A stretch of DNA of 64,000 bases from DATBDN01 sp963715995 (GTDB lineage: Bacteria; Actinomycetota; Thermoleophilia; Solirubrobacterales; Thermoleophilaceae). The stretch's first letter is position 1. Every line of letters begins with the position of its first letter. Below, piece by piece: positions 40,491-50,973 of the stretch. The translations under genes and the position numbers were made by a program. The stretch is from contig OY970283.1 in the NCBI GenBank assembly GCA_963715995.1, forward strand, positions 2,976,001 to 3,040,000, given 5' to 3'. Under the pieces are notes generated by a model. It saw only the letters and a list, made by a program, of their open reading frames with translations, was not told where the DNA came from and did no database searches.

Positions 40491-41735
40491 GTGAACCTCC
40501 CCAGATCAAGCGGCGTCCAGCTGCACCCCACATCGCTGCCGAGCGGACGGCTCGGGCGCGATGCCTTCGCGTTCGTGGACTGGCTCGCAGCCGCCGGGCA
40601 GACGTGGTGGCAGATGCTGCCGGTCGGGCCCCCCGACCGCTATGGGTCGCCCTACAAGGCGGCGTCCGCGTTCGCTGCCTGGCCGGGCCTGCTCGAGAAG
40701 CCGCGCGCGCGTGTGACAGCGTCTGAGGAGGACGAGTTCCGGGCGCGGCATGCCTACTGGATCGGCGGCTGGGAGCGTTTCGCAGGCAAGGGCGCCGTTG
40801 CCGACCAGGTCCGCTTCGAGCGCGAGTGGACGGCGCTGCGGAGCTACGCCGGCGAGCGCGGGGTGCGGCTGATCGGCGACATCCCGATCTACGTGGCGCC
40901 GCGCGGTGCCGACCACCGCGCGCATCCGGAGCTCTTCCGCGAGGGCATCGTCGCGGGCGCGCCGCCCGACACGTACTCGCGCGACGGGCAGCTGTGGGGC
41001 AACCCGGTCTACGACTGGCCGGCGCTCCAGCGCGAGCACTACCGCTGGTGGACCGAGCGCTTCCGGCGCGTGTTCGGGATGTACGACCTGGCGCGCATCG
41101 ACCACTTCCGAGGCTTCGTCGCCTACTGGGCGGTGCCCGCGTCGGCGCGCACTGCGCTGCACGGATCGTGGAGGCGCGGGCCGGGACGGGCCGTGTTCGA
41201 CGCGGCGAAGCGCGAGCTCGGGGCCGACCTGCCCCTGATCGCGGAGGACCTCGGCGTGATCACACCCGCTGTCGAGCGGCTGCGTGACTCACTCGGGCTG
41301 CCTGGGATGCTCGTGCTGCAGTTCGGCTTCGACCCAGGGGATCCGGGCAGCCCACACCGGTTGGCGAACCACGTCCGCGATCGCATCGTCTACACGGGCA
41401 CGCATGACACCGACACGGTGGTGGGCTGGTACGCGTCGCTCGACGACGCCCGGCGCGCAGAGGTCGACGCGGCGCTGCGCGCGAACGGCCTCGACAAGGA
41501 GGCGGTGCATTGGGGTCTGATCTCGCTGGCGTTCGGTTCGCCGGCGCGTGTCGCGATGGTGCAGATGCAGGACGTGCTCGGGCTCGGCAGTGAGGCAAGG
41601 ATGAACGTGCCGGGCGAGACGGGCAGCGCCTGGAAGTGGCGCCTGCGCCGGGGCGCGTTGACGCCGAGGCTGGCCGCACGCCTGCGCGAAACCACCTTGG
41701 CAGCGGAACGGGCTCGGCACTCCGACCGCGACTGA
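40491..41735 (+). CDS. malQ: 4-alpha-glucanotransferase MalQ (compact form)
   Basis: A 414-residue GH77 amylomaltase, shorter than the usual about 500 residues or more. SGVQLHPTSLPSGRLG at the start matches the short-type family. The catalytic core is intact: LARIDHFRGF (nucleophile Asp), IAEDLGVITP (acid Glu) and TGTHDTDTVVGW. It disproportionates maltodextrins, recycling short chains from GlgX/TreZ action. It is divergent from glgE, sharing a 57-bp region. Its last codons (CGC GAC TGA) form one arm of a perfect 12-bp inverted repeat with the 3' end of the convergent SGNH gene. Confidence 0.9.
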   Translation: MNLPRSSGVQLHPTSLPSGRLGRDAFAFVDWLAAAGQTWWQMLPVGPPDRYGSPYKAASAFAAWPGLLEKPRARVTASEEDEFRARHAYWIGGWERFAGKGAVADQVRFEREWTALRSYAGERGVRLIGDIPIYVAPRGADHRAHPELFREGIVAGAPPDTYSRDGQLWGNPVYDWPALQREHYRWWTERFRRVFGMYDLARIDHFRGFVAYWAVPASARTALHGSWRRGPGRAVFDAAKRELGADLPLIAEDLGVITPAVERLRDSLGLPGMLVLQFGFDPGDPGSPHRLANHVRDRIVYTGTHDTDTVVGWYASLDDARRAEVDAALRANGLDKEAVHWGLISLAFGSPARVAMVQMQDVLGLGSEARMNVPGETGSAWKWRLRRGALTPRLAARLRETTLAAERARHSDRD

Positions 41736-41777
41736 AGACTTTTGGTAGCTATGGCGACCAAGATCCTTCAGTCGCGG
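41726..41777. terminator. Bidirectional terminator-like palindrome overlapping two gene ends
   Basis: CCGCGACTGAAG (41726-41737) and CTTCAGTCGCGG (41766-41777) are perfect 12-bp arms. Inner TTGGT/ACCAA extends the stem around the loop AGCTATGGCG. malQ stops at 41733-41735 and the SGNH gene at 41768-41770, so both stop codons sit inside the arms and both proteins end in Arg-Asp. There is no U-tract of usual length. The inner CTTTTGGT...ACCAA and the CTATG loop recall hairpin e of the long repeat elements. Confidence 0.65.
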
Positions 41778-42475
41778 ATCGTGCGCCGCTCCACCCATGC
41801 CGACTTCGCTTCGGCTTTCGCGCGGCGCCAGGCGTAGGTCAGGTCGCCTCGCAGGCGGCCGACTCGGGTCTCCTCCCAGCTCACGAGTGACCACGGGTCG
41901 GCTCGCACAACCGCGCCGTCGGCCGCAAGTACCTCGAGCGCCTTGCATGCGATTGCGATCTGGCCGAACGCCGTCGGATGCACCTGGTCGGCCATCAGCA
42001 GCCGGCGGCCGCCGAAAGAGCGCAGGTCCACCACGAGCGCCCCGGCTTCGCCCGCCGCCGTTTCGATGAGCTGGTTCGCCTCCTCCACCTTCGCCCCCGC
42101 CCGCGGCCGGCCGAGGTCGAGGGGGATCGTCGCCACCACGACGCGCTCGCAGCGCTCCGCGATGAAGCCGAGCGCCTCGCGGTAGGGCGCGGCGAAGCCA
42201 TCCGGATCCCAGTCGTAGTCGCGCACGTCGTTGACGCCCACGTACAGGCAGCCCACGTCGTAGCGAGCGTCGGGCTGCGCAGCGGTCGCCAGGAAGCGCG
42301 GGATCTCGACCCCGACCACGTCGCCGACCCGTGCCCCGTCGATCGCGTGGCCCGAGTACGGCAGCCCGAGCCCGCGCGCGGTCCAGTGCGCCCACGACTG
42401 GAGCGCGACGCCCCACTGGAGCTCGCCGCCGCCGTTGGTGATCGAGTCGCCGAAGGCGAGGACGCCCTGGCCCAC
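41768..42475 (-). CDS. SGNH/GDSL-family hydrolase
   Basis: A 235-residue esterase-fold protein. Block I is FGDSITNG (nucleophile Ser), block III is VGVNDVRD, and block V is DQVHPTAFG (Asp and His). No signal peptide. GTG 42475 is adjacent to the first beta strand and overlaps the alcohol dehydrogenase stop by one base; the long in-frame extension upstream is antisense to that gene. Substrate unknown; esterase, lipase or acyl-sugar deacylase are all possible. It shares the terminator palindrome with malQ. Confidence 0.85.
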   Translation of the reverse strand: MGQGVLAFGDSITNGGGELQWGVALQSWAHWTARGLGLPYSGHAIDGARVGDVVGVEIPRFLATAAQPDARYDVGCLYVGVNDVRDYDWDPDGFAAPYREALGFIAERCERVVVATIPLDLGRPRAGAKVEEANQLIETAAGEAGALVVDLRSFGGRRLLMADQVHPTAFGQIAIACKALEVLAADGAVVRADPWSLVSWEETRVGRLRGDLTYAWRRAKAEAKSAWVERRTIRD

Positions 42476-43581
42476 TACCCGAACGCGATCACGCTGCGGA
42501 TGCCGTCCTGGGCCTCCATCAGCTCGAAGCCGCGGTTGACCTCGTCGAGCGAGATCCGGTGCGAGATGAACGCATCGACGTCGATGTCGCCGGCCATGTA
42601 GAGATCCACGAGCTCGGGCACCTGGTCGCGGCCCTTCACACCGCCGAACGACGCGCCGAGGATGTGCCGCCCCTGGATCAGCCAGCGCGGGATCACGTCG
42701 AGCGTCTCCCCCTTGCCGGCCACGCCCGCGATCGTGCAGACGCCCCAGCCCATGCGCGCGGACTCGACCGCCTGCTGCATCACCTTCACCAGCCCGGTCG
42801 CCTCGAACGTGTAGTCGGCGCCGAAGCCGCCCGTCATCTCGACGATCTGCGCGACCACGTCGGGGCCGGCGACGAGCGTGTCCGTCGCGCCCTGCCCGCG
42901 CGCGAGCTCGAGCCGGTCCTCCGAGAGGTCCACACAGACGATCCGCTCGGCGCCCTGGAGCCTGCAGCCGGCCACCGCGCCGAGCCCGACCATGCCGGCG
43001 CCGAACACGACACACGTTGACCCGGCCTCGACCTCGGCGCGGTACATCGCGGCGCCAAGGCCGGTCGAGAGTCCGCAGGCGAACAGAGCACAGCGGTCGA
43101 GCGGCGCCTCCGGGTTGACCTTGGCAAGCGCGATCTCCGGCATGACCGTGTACTCAGCGAACGTGGAGCAGCCCATGAAGTGACGGATCGGCTCGCCGTC
43201 GCGCGAGAGCCGCGCCGTGCCGTCGGGCAGGAAGCCAGCGTTCTGCTGCTCGCGGATGGCCATGCAGATGTTGGTCTTGCCGCTGCGGCAGTGCTCACAC
43301 TCGCGGCACTGCGGCGAGAAGAGCGTGACCACGTGGTCGCCGACGGCGAGTGACGACACGTCATCGCCGACCTTCTCCACCACGCCCGCGCCTTCGTGCC
43401 CCAGCACGGTCGGCGAGTAGCCGGACGGGTCGACGCCCGACGCCGTGAACAGGTCGGTGTGGCACACGCCGCAGGCCTCCAGGCGCACGAGCACCTCGCC
43501 TGCGCGCGGCTCGGCCAGGTCGAGCTCCTGCACGACCATCGGCTGTCCGAATTCCTCGAGAACGGCGGCGCGGATCTGCAT
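42475..43581 (-). CDS. Zinc-dependent alcohol dehydrogenase (MDR, class III-like)
   Basis: A 368-residue medium-chain dehydrogenase. Catalytic zinc ligands lie in CGVCHTD and GHEGAGVVE; the structural zinc site is CRECEHCRSGKTNIC. The cofactor fold has VVFGAGMVGLGAVAG with an acidic strand end (VCVDLSEDR), suggesting NAD. It resembles the alcohol dehydrogenase/S-(hydroxymethyl)glutathione or mycothiol-dependent branch; the substrate is not fixed. It is coupled to the SGNH gene by a one-base overlap and divergent from the CocE/NonD gene at 43652. Confidence 0.88.
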   Translation of the reverse strand: MQIRAAVLEEFGQPMVVQELDLAEPRAGEVLVRLEACGVCHTDLFTASGVDPSGYSPTVLGHEGAGVVEKVGDDVSSLAVGDHVVTLFSPQCRECEHCRSGKTNICMAIREQQNAGFLPDGTARLSRDGEPIRHFMGCSTFAEYTVMPEIALAKVNPEAPLDRCALFACGLSTGLGAAMYRAEVEAGSTCVVFGAGMVGLGAVAGCRLQGAERIVCVDLSEDRLELARGQGATDTLVAGPDVVAQIVEMTGGFGADYTFEATGLVKVMQQAVESARMGWGVCTIAGVAGKGETLDVIPRWLIQGRHILGASFGGVKGRDQVPELVDLYMAGDIDVDAFISHRISLDEVNRGFELMEAQDGIRSVIAFG

Positions 43582-43651
43582 GGCGGGGACGCTAACGCGG
43601 ATTTGCCCGCGGTTTCGTGCAAGTGCAGCGCCTCAGCGGCGTTTTGCAGGC

Positions 43652-45301
43652 ATGCGCTGGCTACTCGCACTGCTCGTCGTCCTCGCCTTCCCCGCATCCG
43701 CGTTCGCCGCGGACGTGAAGGAGGTCCCGGTCTCGATCGCGGCGACGCAGCCAACCGACGAGGGCAACCCGGTCACCCTCGACGGCGGCGTCGACATCCC
43801 GTCGTCCGGCTGCCCGTGCCCCGGCGTGATCATCAACCACGGTTTCCTCGGCCAGTGGACCGACTCCGGCGCCGTCGCGCGCACGCTCGCAAGCCACGGC
43901 TACGTGGTGCTGCGCTACAGCTCGCGCGGCTTCGGCAAGACGCCCGGCGAGGTCGACCTGATGGGCCCGAAGGAGACGCAGGACCTGCTCGACGCCGTGC
44001 ACTGGCTGAACAACCCGAAGAGCCCGGTCGTCGGCGGTCTCGTGACGCACAACGACATCGGCCAGTTCGGCGGCTCCTACGGCGGCGCGCATGCGTGGGC
44101 GCTCGCGCGCTCGGGCGATCCCGCCGTGAGGACCGTCATCCCGACGGCGACGTGGAGCAACATCTACGACGCGCTGCTGCCCAACAACGTCGAGCTGCTG
44201 GCCTACGCGAACGGCTTCTACGCGACCGGCCTCCAGCCCGTCGCAAAGGCGCAGGAGGGCGAGCTCTCCACCACCAACAACTACTCGCTGAACATGCATC
44301 GCTGGGTCGCCGAGGCGAACACCGGCGTCGGCCTGGACGATCTGCGTGCCGGCGCGGCAGAGCGCTCGGTCGCGAACCACTACGGCCAGGTCAAGATCCC
44401 CGTCTTCATCATCCAGGGCCTCAACGACGGCCTCTTCAGCGCCAACCAGGCGATCGACGCCTACCAGACGCTGCGCCGGGAGCACCGCCCGACCCGGCTC
44501 TACCTCGGCGGCATCGGCCACCCGCCGTCGGACTCCAGCCTCGACTCGCCCGAGGCGCTGCACGTCGAGACCGAGGTGCTCGCATGGTTCGACCACTACC
44601 TGAAGGGCGAGCACAACGGCATCGACAAGCAGGCGCCGATCGAGTTCAGCCGCGCCGACTACTTCCACAACCACTGGGACGGCACCACGCGCAGTGCGAA
44701 GAAGTTCCCGTTCGGCAAGCCGAAGACGATTCAGATCTGCACGACCGGCCCGAGTGGCGGGACGCTCCAGACGGCGGCCTGCCCCAGCGCGATCCCCGCG
44801 GTGGCTGTGAACAACTACGCAGGCGCCGGCTGGGACGAGGAGCCCGTCACGTCCGGCTACGCGGAGGACCTGAAGGATGGCTTCGCGAGCGCGTTCGGCA
44901 GCCAGCTGCCCGACACCCGCACCCTGCCGCCGACGCTGGCCTACGACAGCGCGCCGCTGACGAAGGCGTTCGACATGGCGGGCATCCCGTCGCTCAACCT
45001 TCAGCTGGCCTCGAGCTCGGGCTACCAGCTCGACCCGAAGCTCTACGACGTCGCACCAGACGGCAGCGCCAAGCTGCTCACGCGCGGCGCATGGTCGGAG
45101 CCCGTCGGCTCGGGCGCAACGCCGCACACGGCCAGCTTCGACGCCTTCGGCCTGTCGAACCTCGTGCCGGCCGGGCACAAGATCCGCCTCCAGCTCCAGG
45201 CTGCCGACGCGCCCTACCTGCGCCCGAACACGAACCCGTTCGCGGTGGCACTGCTGGCGGGCAGCTCGATCGACCTGCCGACGACCAGCGACCTGCGCTA
45301 A
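43652..45301 (+). CDS. Secreted CocE/NonD (S15-type) hydrolase
   Basis: A 549-residue secreted protein. ATG 43652 starts a short signal peptide (WLLALLVVLAFPASAFA); the frame extension to 43445 lies over the alcohol dehydrogenase gene and is rejected. Catalytic features: INHGFLGQWTDSG, RYSSRGFGKTPG, nucleophile elbow GGSYGG, IQGLNDGLFS (Asp) and GGIGHPPSD (His). A C-terminal jelly-roll domain (LVPAGHKIRLQLQA) follows. It is a third member of the secreted hydrolase set in this window. The stop overlaps that of the convergent acyl-CoA dehydrogenase (CTAA). Confidence 0.85.
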   Translation: MRWLLALLVVLAFPASAFAADVKEVPVSIAATQPTDEGNPVTLDGGVDIPSSGCPCPGVIINHGFLGQWTDSGAVARTLASHGYVVLRYSSRGFGKTPGEVDLMGPKETQDLLDAVHWLNNPKSPVVGGLVTHNDIGQFGGSYGGAHAWALARSGDPAVRTVIPTATWSNIYDALLPNNVELLAYANGFYATGLQPVAKAQEGELSTTNNYSLNMHRWVAEANTGVGLDDLRAGAAERSVANHYGQVKIPVFIIQGLNDGLFSANQAIDAYQTLRREHRPTRLYLGGIGHPPSDSSLDSPEALHVETEVLAWFDHYLKGEHNGIDKQAPIEFSRADYFHNHWDGTTRSAKKFPFGKPKTIQICTTGPSGGTLQTAACPSAIPAVAVNNYAGAGWDEEPVTSGYAEDLKDGFASAFGSQLPDTRTLPPTLAYDSAPLTKAFDMAGIPSLNLQLASSSGYQLDPKLYDVAPDGSAKLLTRGAWSEPVGSGATPHTASFDAFGLSNLVPAGHKIRLQLQAADAPYLRPNTNPFAVALLAGSSIDLPTTSDLR

Positions 45302-47043
45302 GGCGCCATCTCGTAAGCGCCGGCGAGCGCCCGCACCGTCTCGAACACGCGCGTGGCGCGCTCCGGGTCGGCCGCCGGGCCGCGCACGTGCGCGAGCGCC
45401 CATGCACGCTGCGCGTCTGTCGACGACGCCTTCCCGTGCAGGGCGACCGCGTAGGCCGAGAAGTCGCGCACGAAGACGTCGAAGATCTGGTCGAGCGTGT
45501 CGGCATCGAGGTCGATCTGCTCGGCCCGCTCCAGGATCAGCTGGCCGTAGGGCACGAGCGTGAACAGCTCGCCGAGGGTGAGCAGGTAGTCGAGGTCGGT
45601 CGCCTGATCGTCCGCCGGCGGCGCCGTCTCGAGCAGCGTGCGCAGACCCTCTGCCTGCTCCATGAAGCGCTTCACGTTCGGCACGTGGGCGAACGCCTCG
45701 TAGGCCGGCCGCCAGTCCTCGAAGCGCACCTTGCTGAGGCCGCGCGCCGAGCCCTGCGCGAACAGGAACTCGTCGTCGGCCGCATCGCGGCGTTCCGGCA
45801 CCGGCTCGAACTCCTCCGGCGCGAACAGGTAGGCGGCCATGAACTTCAGGACTAGCGCCATGTTCACGTGCACAGTGCCCTCGAGCTTGGGCAGCCCGCG
45901 GATGTCGCGCGCCGCCATCTCGAAGTACATGTCCTTCTCGAAGCCCTTCGCCGCGATCACGTCCCAGAGCAGGTCGATCACGCGCTCGCCCTCGGTCGTG
46001 ACCTTCATCTTCGTGATCGGGTTGAACAGCAGGTAGCGGCGATCGTCCGCACTCGCACTGCGGAAGTAGTCGGTCGCCCGGCGGCTGAACAGCTTCATGG
46101 CGACGAGCCGTGCGTACGCATCCACGAACGCCTGGCGCACGTGCGTGAAGTCGGTCACGCGCTGGCCGTACAGCACGCGCGCATCGGCATGCGTGATCGC
46201 CTCGTAGAAGGCGTGCTCGCAGATGCCGATCGACGCGAAGCCGAGGTTGAACTTGCCGACGTTGACCGTGTTGAGCGCCGCGTCGAAGGCCGCGCGGCCG
46301 GTGTGGAGAACGTCCTCCGGGCCCACGGGGTAGTCGTCGAGCTGGAACGCCGAGACGTAGTTCTGCGAGTTGACGACGTTCTTCACGAGCCTGTACGCCG
46401 GGTGCTGCGAGTCGGCCGCGAAGAAGACGTAGCCATCCTCGCCCTCCACGTCGGCGCGGCGGCCGAAGACGGACACGATCCCCGCCTTGTTGCCGTTGCC
46501 GATGTAGTACTTGCCGCCGTTCGCGCGAAAGCCCTCGCCGTCCGGCGTCAAGATCATGTCGGTCGAGTAGATGTCGGCTCCGTGCGCCTGCTCGGACAGG
46601 CCGAACGCGAAGATCGCGCCGTCGTCGAGCAGCGCCGCCGCCCGTGCCCGCGCGTCCGCGTTGGCGCTCTGCCAGACCGGGCCGAGCCCCAGGATCGTGA
46701 CCTGCCACGTGTACCAGTACTGGAGCCCGTAGAAGGCGCTTATCTCGTTGAACTCGCAGATGCGCGCCGTGTCCCAGCGCTTGTCCGCGTCGCCCGTCCC
46801 TTCGCCCGCGGGCGTCAGGAACTTGGCCAAGAGCCCCTCCGACGCGAGGAAGTCGAGGTAGTCCGAATACCAGACGCGCTCGTGGTCGTCGGCCTTCAGC
46901 CGCTCCTTGCCGCGCGCCTCGAACCAGTCGATCGTCGCGCGCAGCAGGCGGCGCGACTCCGGGTCGAGGTCGGCGGGGTCGTAGGTGCGCGGGTTGAAGA
47001 GCAGGTCGGCGCCTTTTTGCGCACGCCTATCCTCGACTGAACT

Positions 47044-47055
<12 letters not shown>
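45298..47055 (-). CDS. Acyl-CoA dehydrogenase (large form)
   Basis: A 585-residue flavoenzyme with the family's helical, beta and helical domains. IFAFGLSEQAHGADIYST, GFRANGGKYYIGNGNKA and LPKLEGTVHVNMAL (candidate catalytic Glu in EGT) support the call. It is longer than classical 390-residue enzymes, like several actinobacterial FadE proteins. It should start beta-oxidation of an acyl-CoA. ATG 47055 is the only sensible start; the upstream frame is shadow. The start region overlaps that of divergent ettA by 12 bp. Confidence 0.86.
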
Positions 47056-48702
<1,647 letters not shown>

Positions 48703-48725
48703 CGGTTTCGGGTTACGGTCGGAAT

Positions 48726-49046
48726 GTGCTCCGACTGGCCGCGTGCGCGGCTCTTCTCGTGCTCGCCCTTCCCGCGGGAGCCATCGCGCGCTCCCCGCTC
48801 AAGTCGGCTGACATGAAGACGATCCGCAAGGACGCCAAGACGCGCGCCCGCGCCTATGCGGTGACCTACCACGCGCGGGCCAACAGGACGAGCTGCCGGC
48901 GCACCACGCCCTACACCGCGCGCTGCCGGCTGCGGATGATCGGCGCGCGCTCAGGCGCGCGGCGCCACAACTGCACGATCACCACGGTGTACGCGGTGGT
49001 TGGCGACTCGATCGCCGGCAGCCTGGCGCACGACGGCTGCGCCTAG
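48726..49046 (+). CDS. Small secreted basic protein of unknown function
   Basis: A 106-residue protein from GTG 48726. The first about 20 residues (LRLAACAALLVLALPAGAIA) form a signal peptide. The mature part is Arg-rich and contains cysteines (TSCRRTTPYTARC, HNCTITT, DGC) that could form two disulphides. No known domain recognised. It follows ettA by 23 bp and ends sharing CTAG with the convergent aminotransferase. Confidence 0.6.
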   Translation: MLRLAACAALLVLALPAGAIARSPLKSADMKTIRKDAKTRARAYAVTYHARANRTSCRRTTPYTARCRLRMIGARSGARRHNCTITTVYAVVGDSIAGSLAHDGCA

Positions 49047-50164
49047 GCCAGGCGCGCGTCCGCCGCAGCCGCGCTCAGTCCAGCCAGCCCGCGCTCGAGC
49101 TCATCCTGTTCCGGCCAGGCGAAGCCGAGCCTGAAGCTGCGGCGGTCCTGATCGAACCAGTGACCGGGCCCGACGTAGGTGCCATGCGAGCGCAGCAGCC
49201 CGTCATAGAACGCGTCGACGTCGACCTCGACGCCGTCGCGGAAGCGCACGAAGCCGACCACTCCGGCGCTCGGCTCGACCCACTCGAACACGTCCTGCGC
49301 CGCCATCCACGCACGCACGAGATCGAGGTGACGATCCACCTTCGCGCGGATGGCCGGCAGCAGCCGCGGCCGCGCTTCGAGCACACGTGCTGCGAGCTCC
49401 TCGTCGATCGTCGCGCCCGCCAGGAGGATCTGCTCCTTGGCCGCGAGCAGCGTCTCCTTGAGCGCCGGGTCGCGGCAGGTGATCCAGCCGATCCGCAGCC
49501 CGGGCATGCCGAACACCTTCGACATCGAGCTCACGCCGATGCCGCGCTCGGTCAGCGCGGCCACCTGCGGCAGCGGCTCGCCGTAGGCCAGCTCGCGGTA
49601 GGTCTCGTCGAGCAGCAGCCGTGCCGTGGGGTGGGCATCGACCGCGCGCAGGATCGCGTCGAGCTCCGCACGCTCGAGCATCGCCCCGGTGGGGTTGTGC
49701 GGGTAGGTCAGGCTGACGAGCTTCGTCTCCGGCCGCAGAGCAGCGGCCACGCGCTCCGGATCGAGCCTCCAGCCGTCGTCGAAGTGGAGGTCGAGATAGT
49801 CGACGTCCGCTCCGAGCGCGCGCGGGGTCTCCAGGTTGGTCGCGTAGTTGGGCCGCAGCAGCACGACGTGGTCGCCGGGCTGGACGAGCGCGGAGGCGAC
49901 GACGAACAGGGCTGCCGCCGCGCCGGCCGTGACCAGCACGTCCCCGCGCGCGAGCGGATCGGCGCCCGCCACCACCTGCTCGCGCAGCCGTTCGAGGCCC
50001 AGGTGGTCGCCGTACTGGAGCAGCAGGTCGGCCACGTCGGAGTCGATTCCATGGTCGGACAGGCGCATGTCCGCGAACGAGCTCTCCGAGAGGTTGTTGG
50101 CGATCGTGTCGTAGCCGAGCTCCTCTGGAGACTCGATCTCGATCGGCATGCGCCGGAACTTCAC
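49043..50164 (-). CDS. PLP-dependent aminotransferase (class I/II)
   Basis: A 373-residue fold-type I aminotransferase. VTAGAAAALFVVASAL, LTYPHNPTGAML, LLLDETYRELAYG and the PLP-lysine motif SSMSKVFGMPGLRIGW are present, followed by FRLGFAWP (substrate-binding Arg). The substrate is not clear; related proteins act on various amino acids. GTG 50164 overlaps the enoyl-CoA hydratase stop (GTGA), so the two genes are coupled, an unusual pairing. Confidence 0.86.
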   Translation of the reverse strand: MKFRRMPIEIESPEELGYDTIANNLSESSFADMRLSDHGIDSDVADLLLQYGDHLGLERLREQVVAGADPLARGDVLVTAGAAAALFVVASALVQPGDHVVLLRPNYATNLETPRALGADVDYLDLHFDDGWRLDPERVAAALRPETKLVSLTYPHNPTGAMLERAELDAILRAVDAHPTARLLLDETYRELAYGEPLPQVAALTERGIGVSSMSKVFGMPGLRIGWITCRDPALKETLLAAKEQILLAGATIDEELAARVLEARPRLLPAIRAKVDRHLDLVRAWMAAQDVFEWVEPSAGVVGFVRFRDGVEVDVDAFYDGLLRSHGTYVGPGHWFDQDRRSFRLGFAWPEQDELERGLAGLSAAAADARLA

Positions 50165-50844
50165 GCGTCGGGGAAGAGCCTGTTCGCGTCCGCGTCGGCG
50201 AGCGTCGCGAGTGCCGGCGCGTACATGCGCTGCTTGATCGTCGCGAGCGTGCCGCCGAGCTTCGCCGCCTGCGCGCCGGCCAGCGCAACCGCCTCGGCCA
50301 GCACCTGGTCCTCCGCCACAGCGGAATCGACGACGCCCCGTGCCGCCGCGTCCTCGCCACCGAAGCGCTGGGCCCCGACCATCGCGCTCGACGCCGCGGC
50401 GGGTGTGAGCTTGGCCTGGATGAGCGCCGACATGCCCGGCGTGAACGGGATGTTGATGTCGGCCTCCGGCAGGCAGAAGAAGCCCCGGTCAGCGCGCATC
50501 ACGCGCCAGTCGTGCGCGAGGGCGAGCATGGCGCCCGCCGCGAAGCAGTGACCCTGGATCGCGGCAACGGTGGGCAGCGGCGCAGCGAGGAACTTCGCCA
50601 GCAGGCCGTGGACCTGGTCGACGAACGGCTGGACCTGATCCTGGTTCTGGCCGAGCCAGTCGAGGTCGAGGCCGTTCGACCAGATCTTGCCGCCGGCAGC
50701 CGTCACGAGTGCGCGCGGCTCGGGCTTCGCGACAACCTCATCGAGCGCGTCCGCGATCGCTGCCATCGAGTCAGGGTTGAAGCGATTCTCGTCGTCGCCC
50801 AGGTGCAGGATCCAGACGTCGCCGTCGTTGTCGAGGGTCGCCAT
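50161..50844 (-). CDS. Enoyl-CoA hydratase/isomerase family protein
   Basis: A 227-residue crotonase-fold protein. AIQGHCFAAGAMLALAHDWRVM carries the oxyanion-hole region, and the first half has GGKIWSNGLDLDWL. The usual second catalytic Glu position falls in FFCLPEADINIPFTPGM. It is short for the family (typical 250-270 residues) and resembles delta3-delta2-enoyl-CoA isomerase-like proteins. ATG 50844 is preferred over 50901, whose extra residues are polar and unlike the family. Confidence 0.82.
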   Translation of the reverse strand: MATLDNDGDVWILHLGDDENRFNPDSMAAIADALDEVVAKPEPRALVTAAGGKIWSNGLDLDWLGQNQDQVQPFVDQVHGLLAKFLAAPLPTVAAIQGHCFAAGAMLALAHDWRVMRADRGFFCLPEADINIPFTPGMSALIQAKLTPAAASSAMVGAQRFGGEDAAARGVVDSAVAEDQVLAEAVALAGAQAAKLGGTLATIKQRMYAPALATLADADANRLFPDA

Positions 50845-50973
50845 GCCGCGCGCAGCGTAACGGGGGAGCTTGGAGGTAGCCCTTTCGCGAGCACTCTCCA
50901 CCGAACGGGGAATGGACGTGCGCCTTGGTCGGTGAGAGGGTCAATGTGACCTAGTCCAAGGAAGGATCACCGC

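Noticed and set aside
43661..46708. A 1015-codon open frame on the minus strand
   Set aside because: It is a shadow of the acyl-CoA dehydrogenase and the CocE/NonD gene; no recognisable domain and Arg-rich composition.
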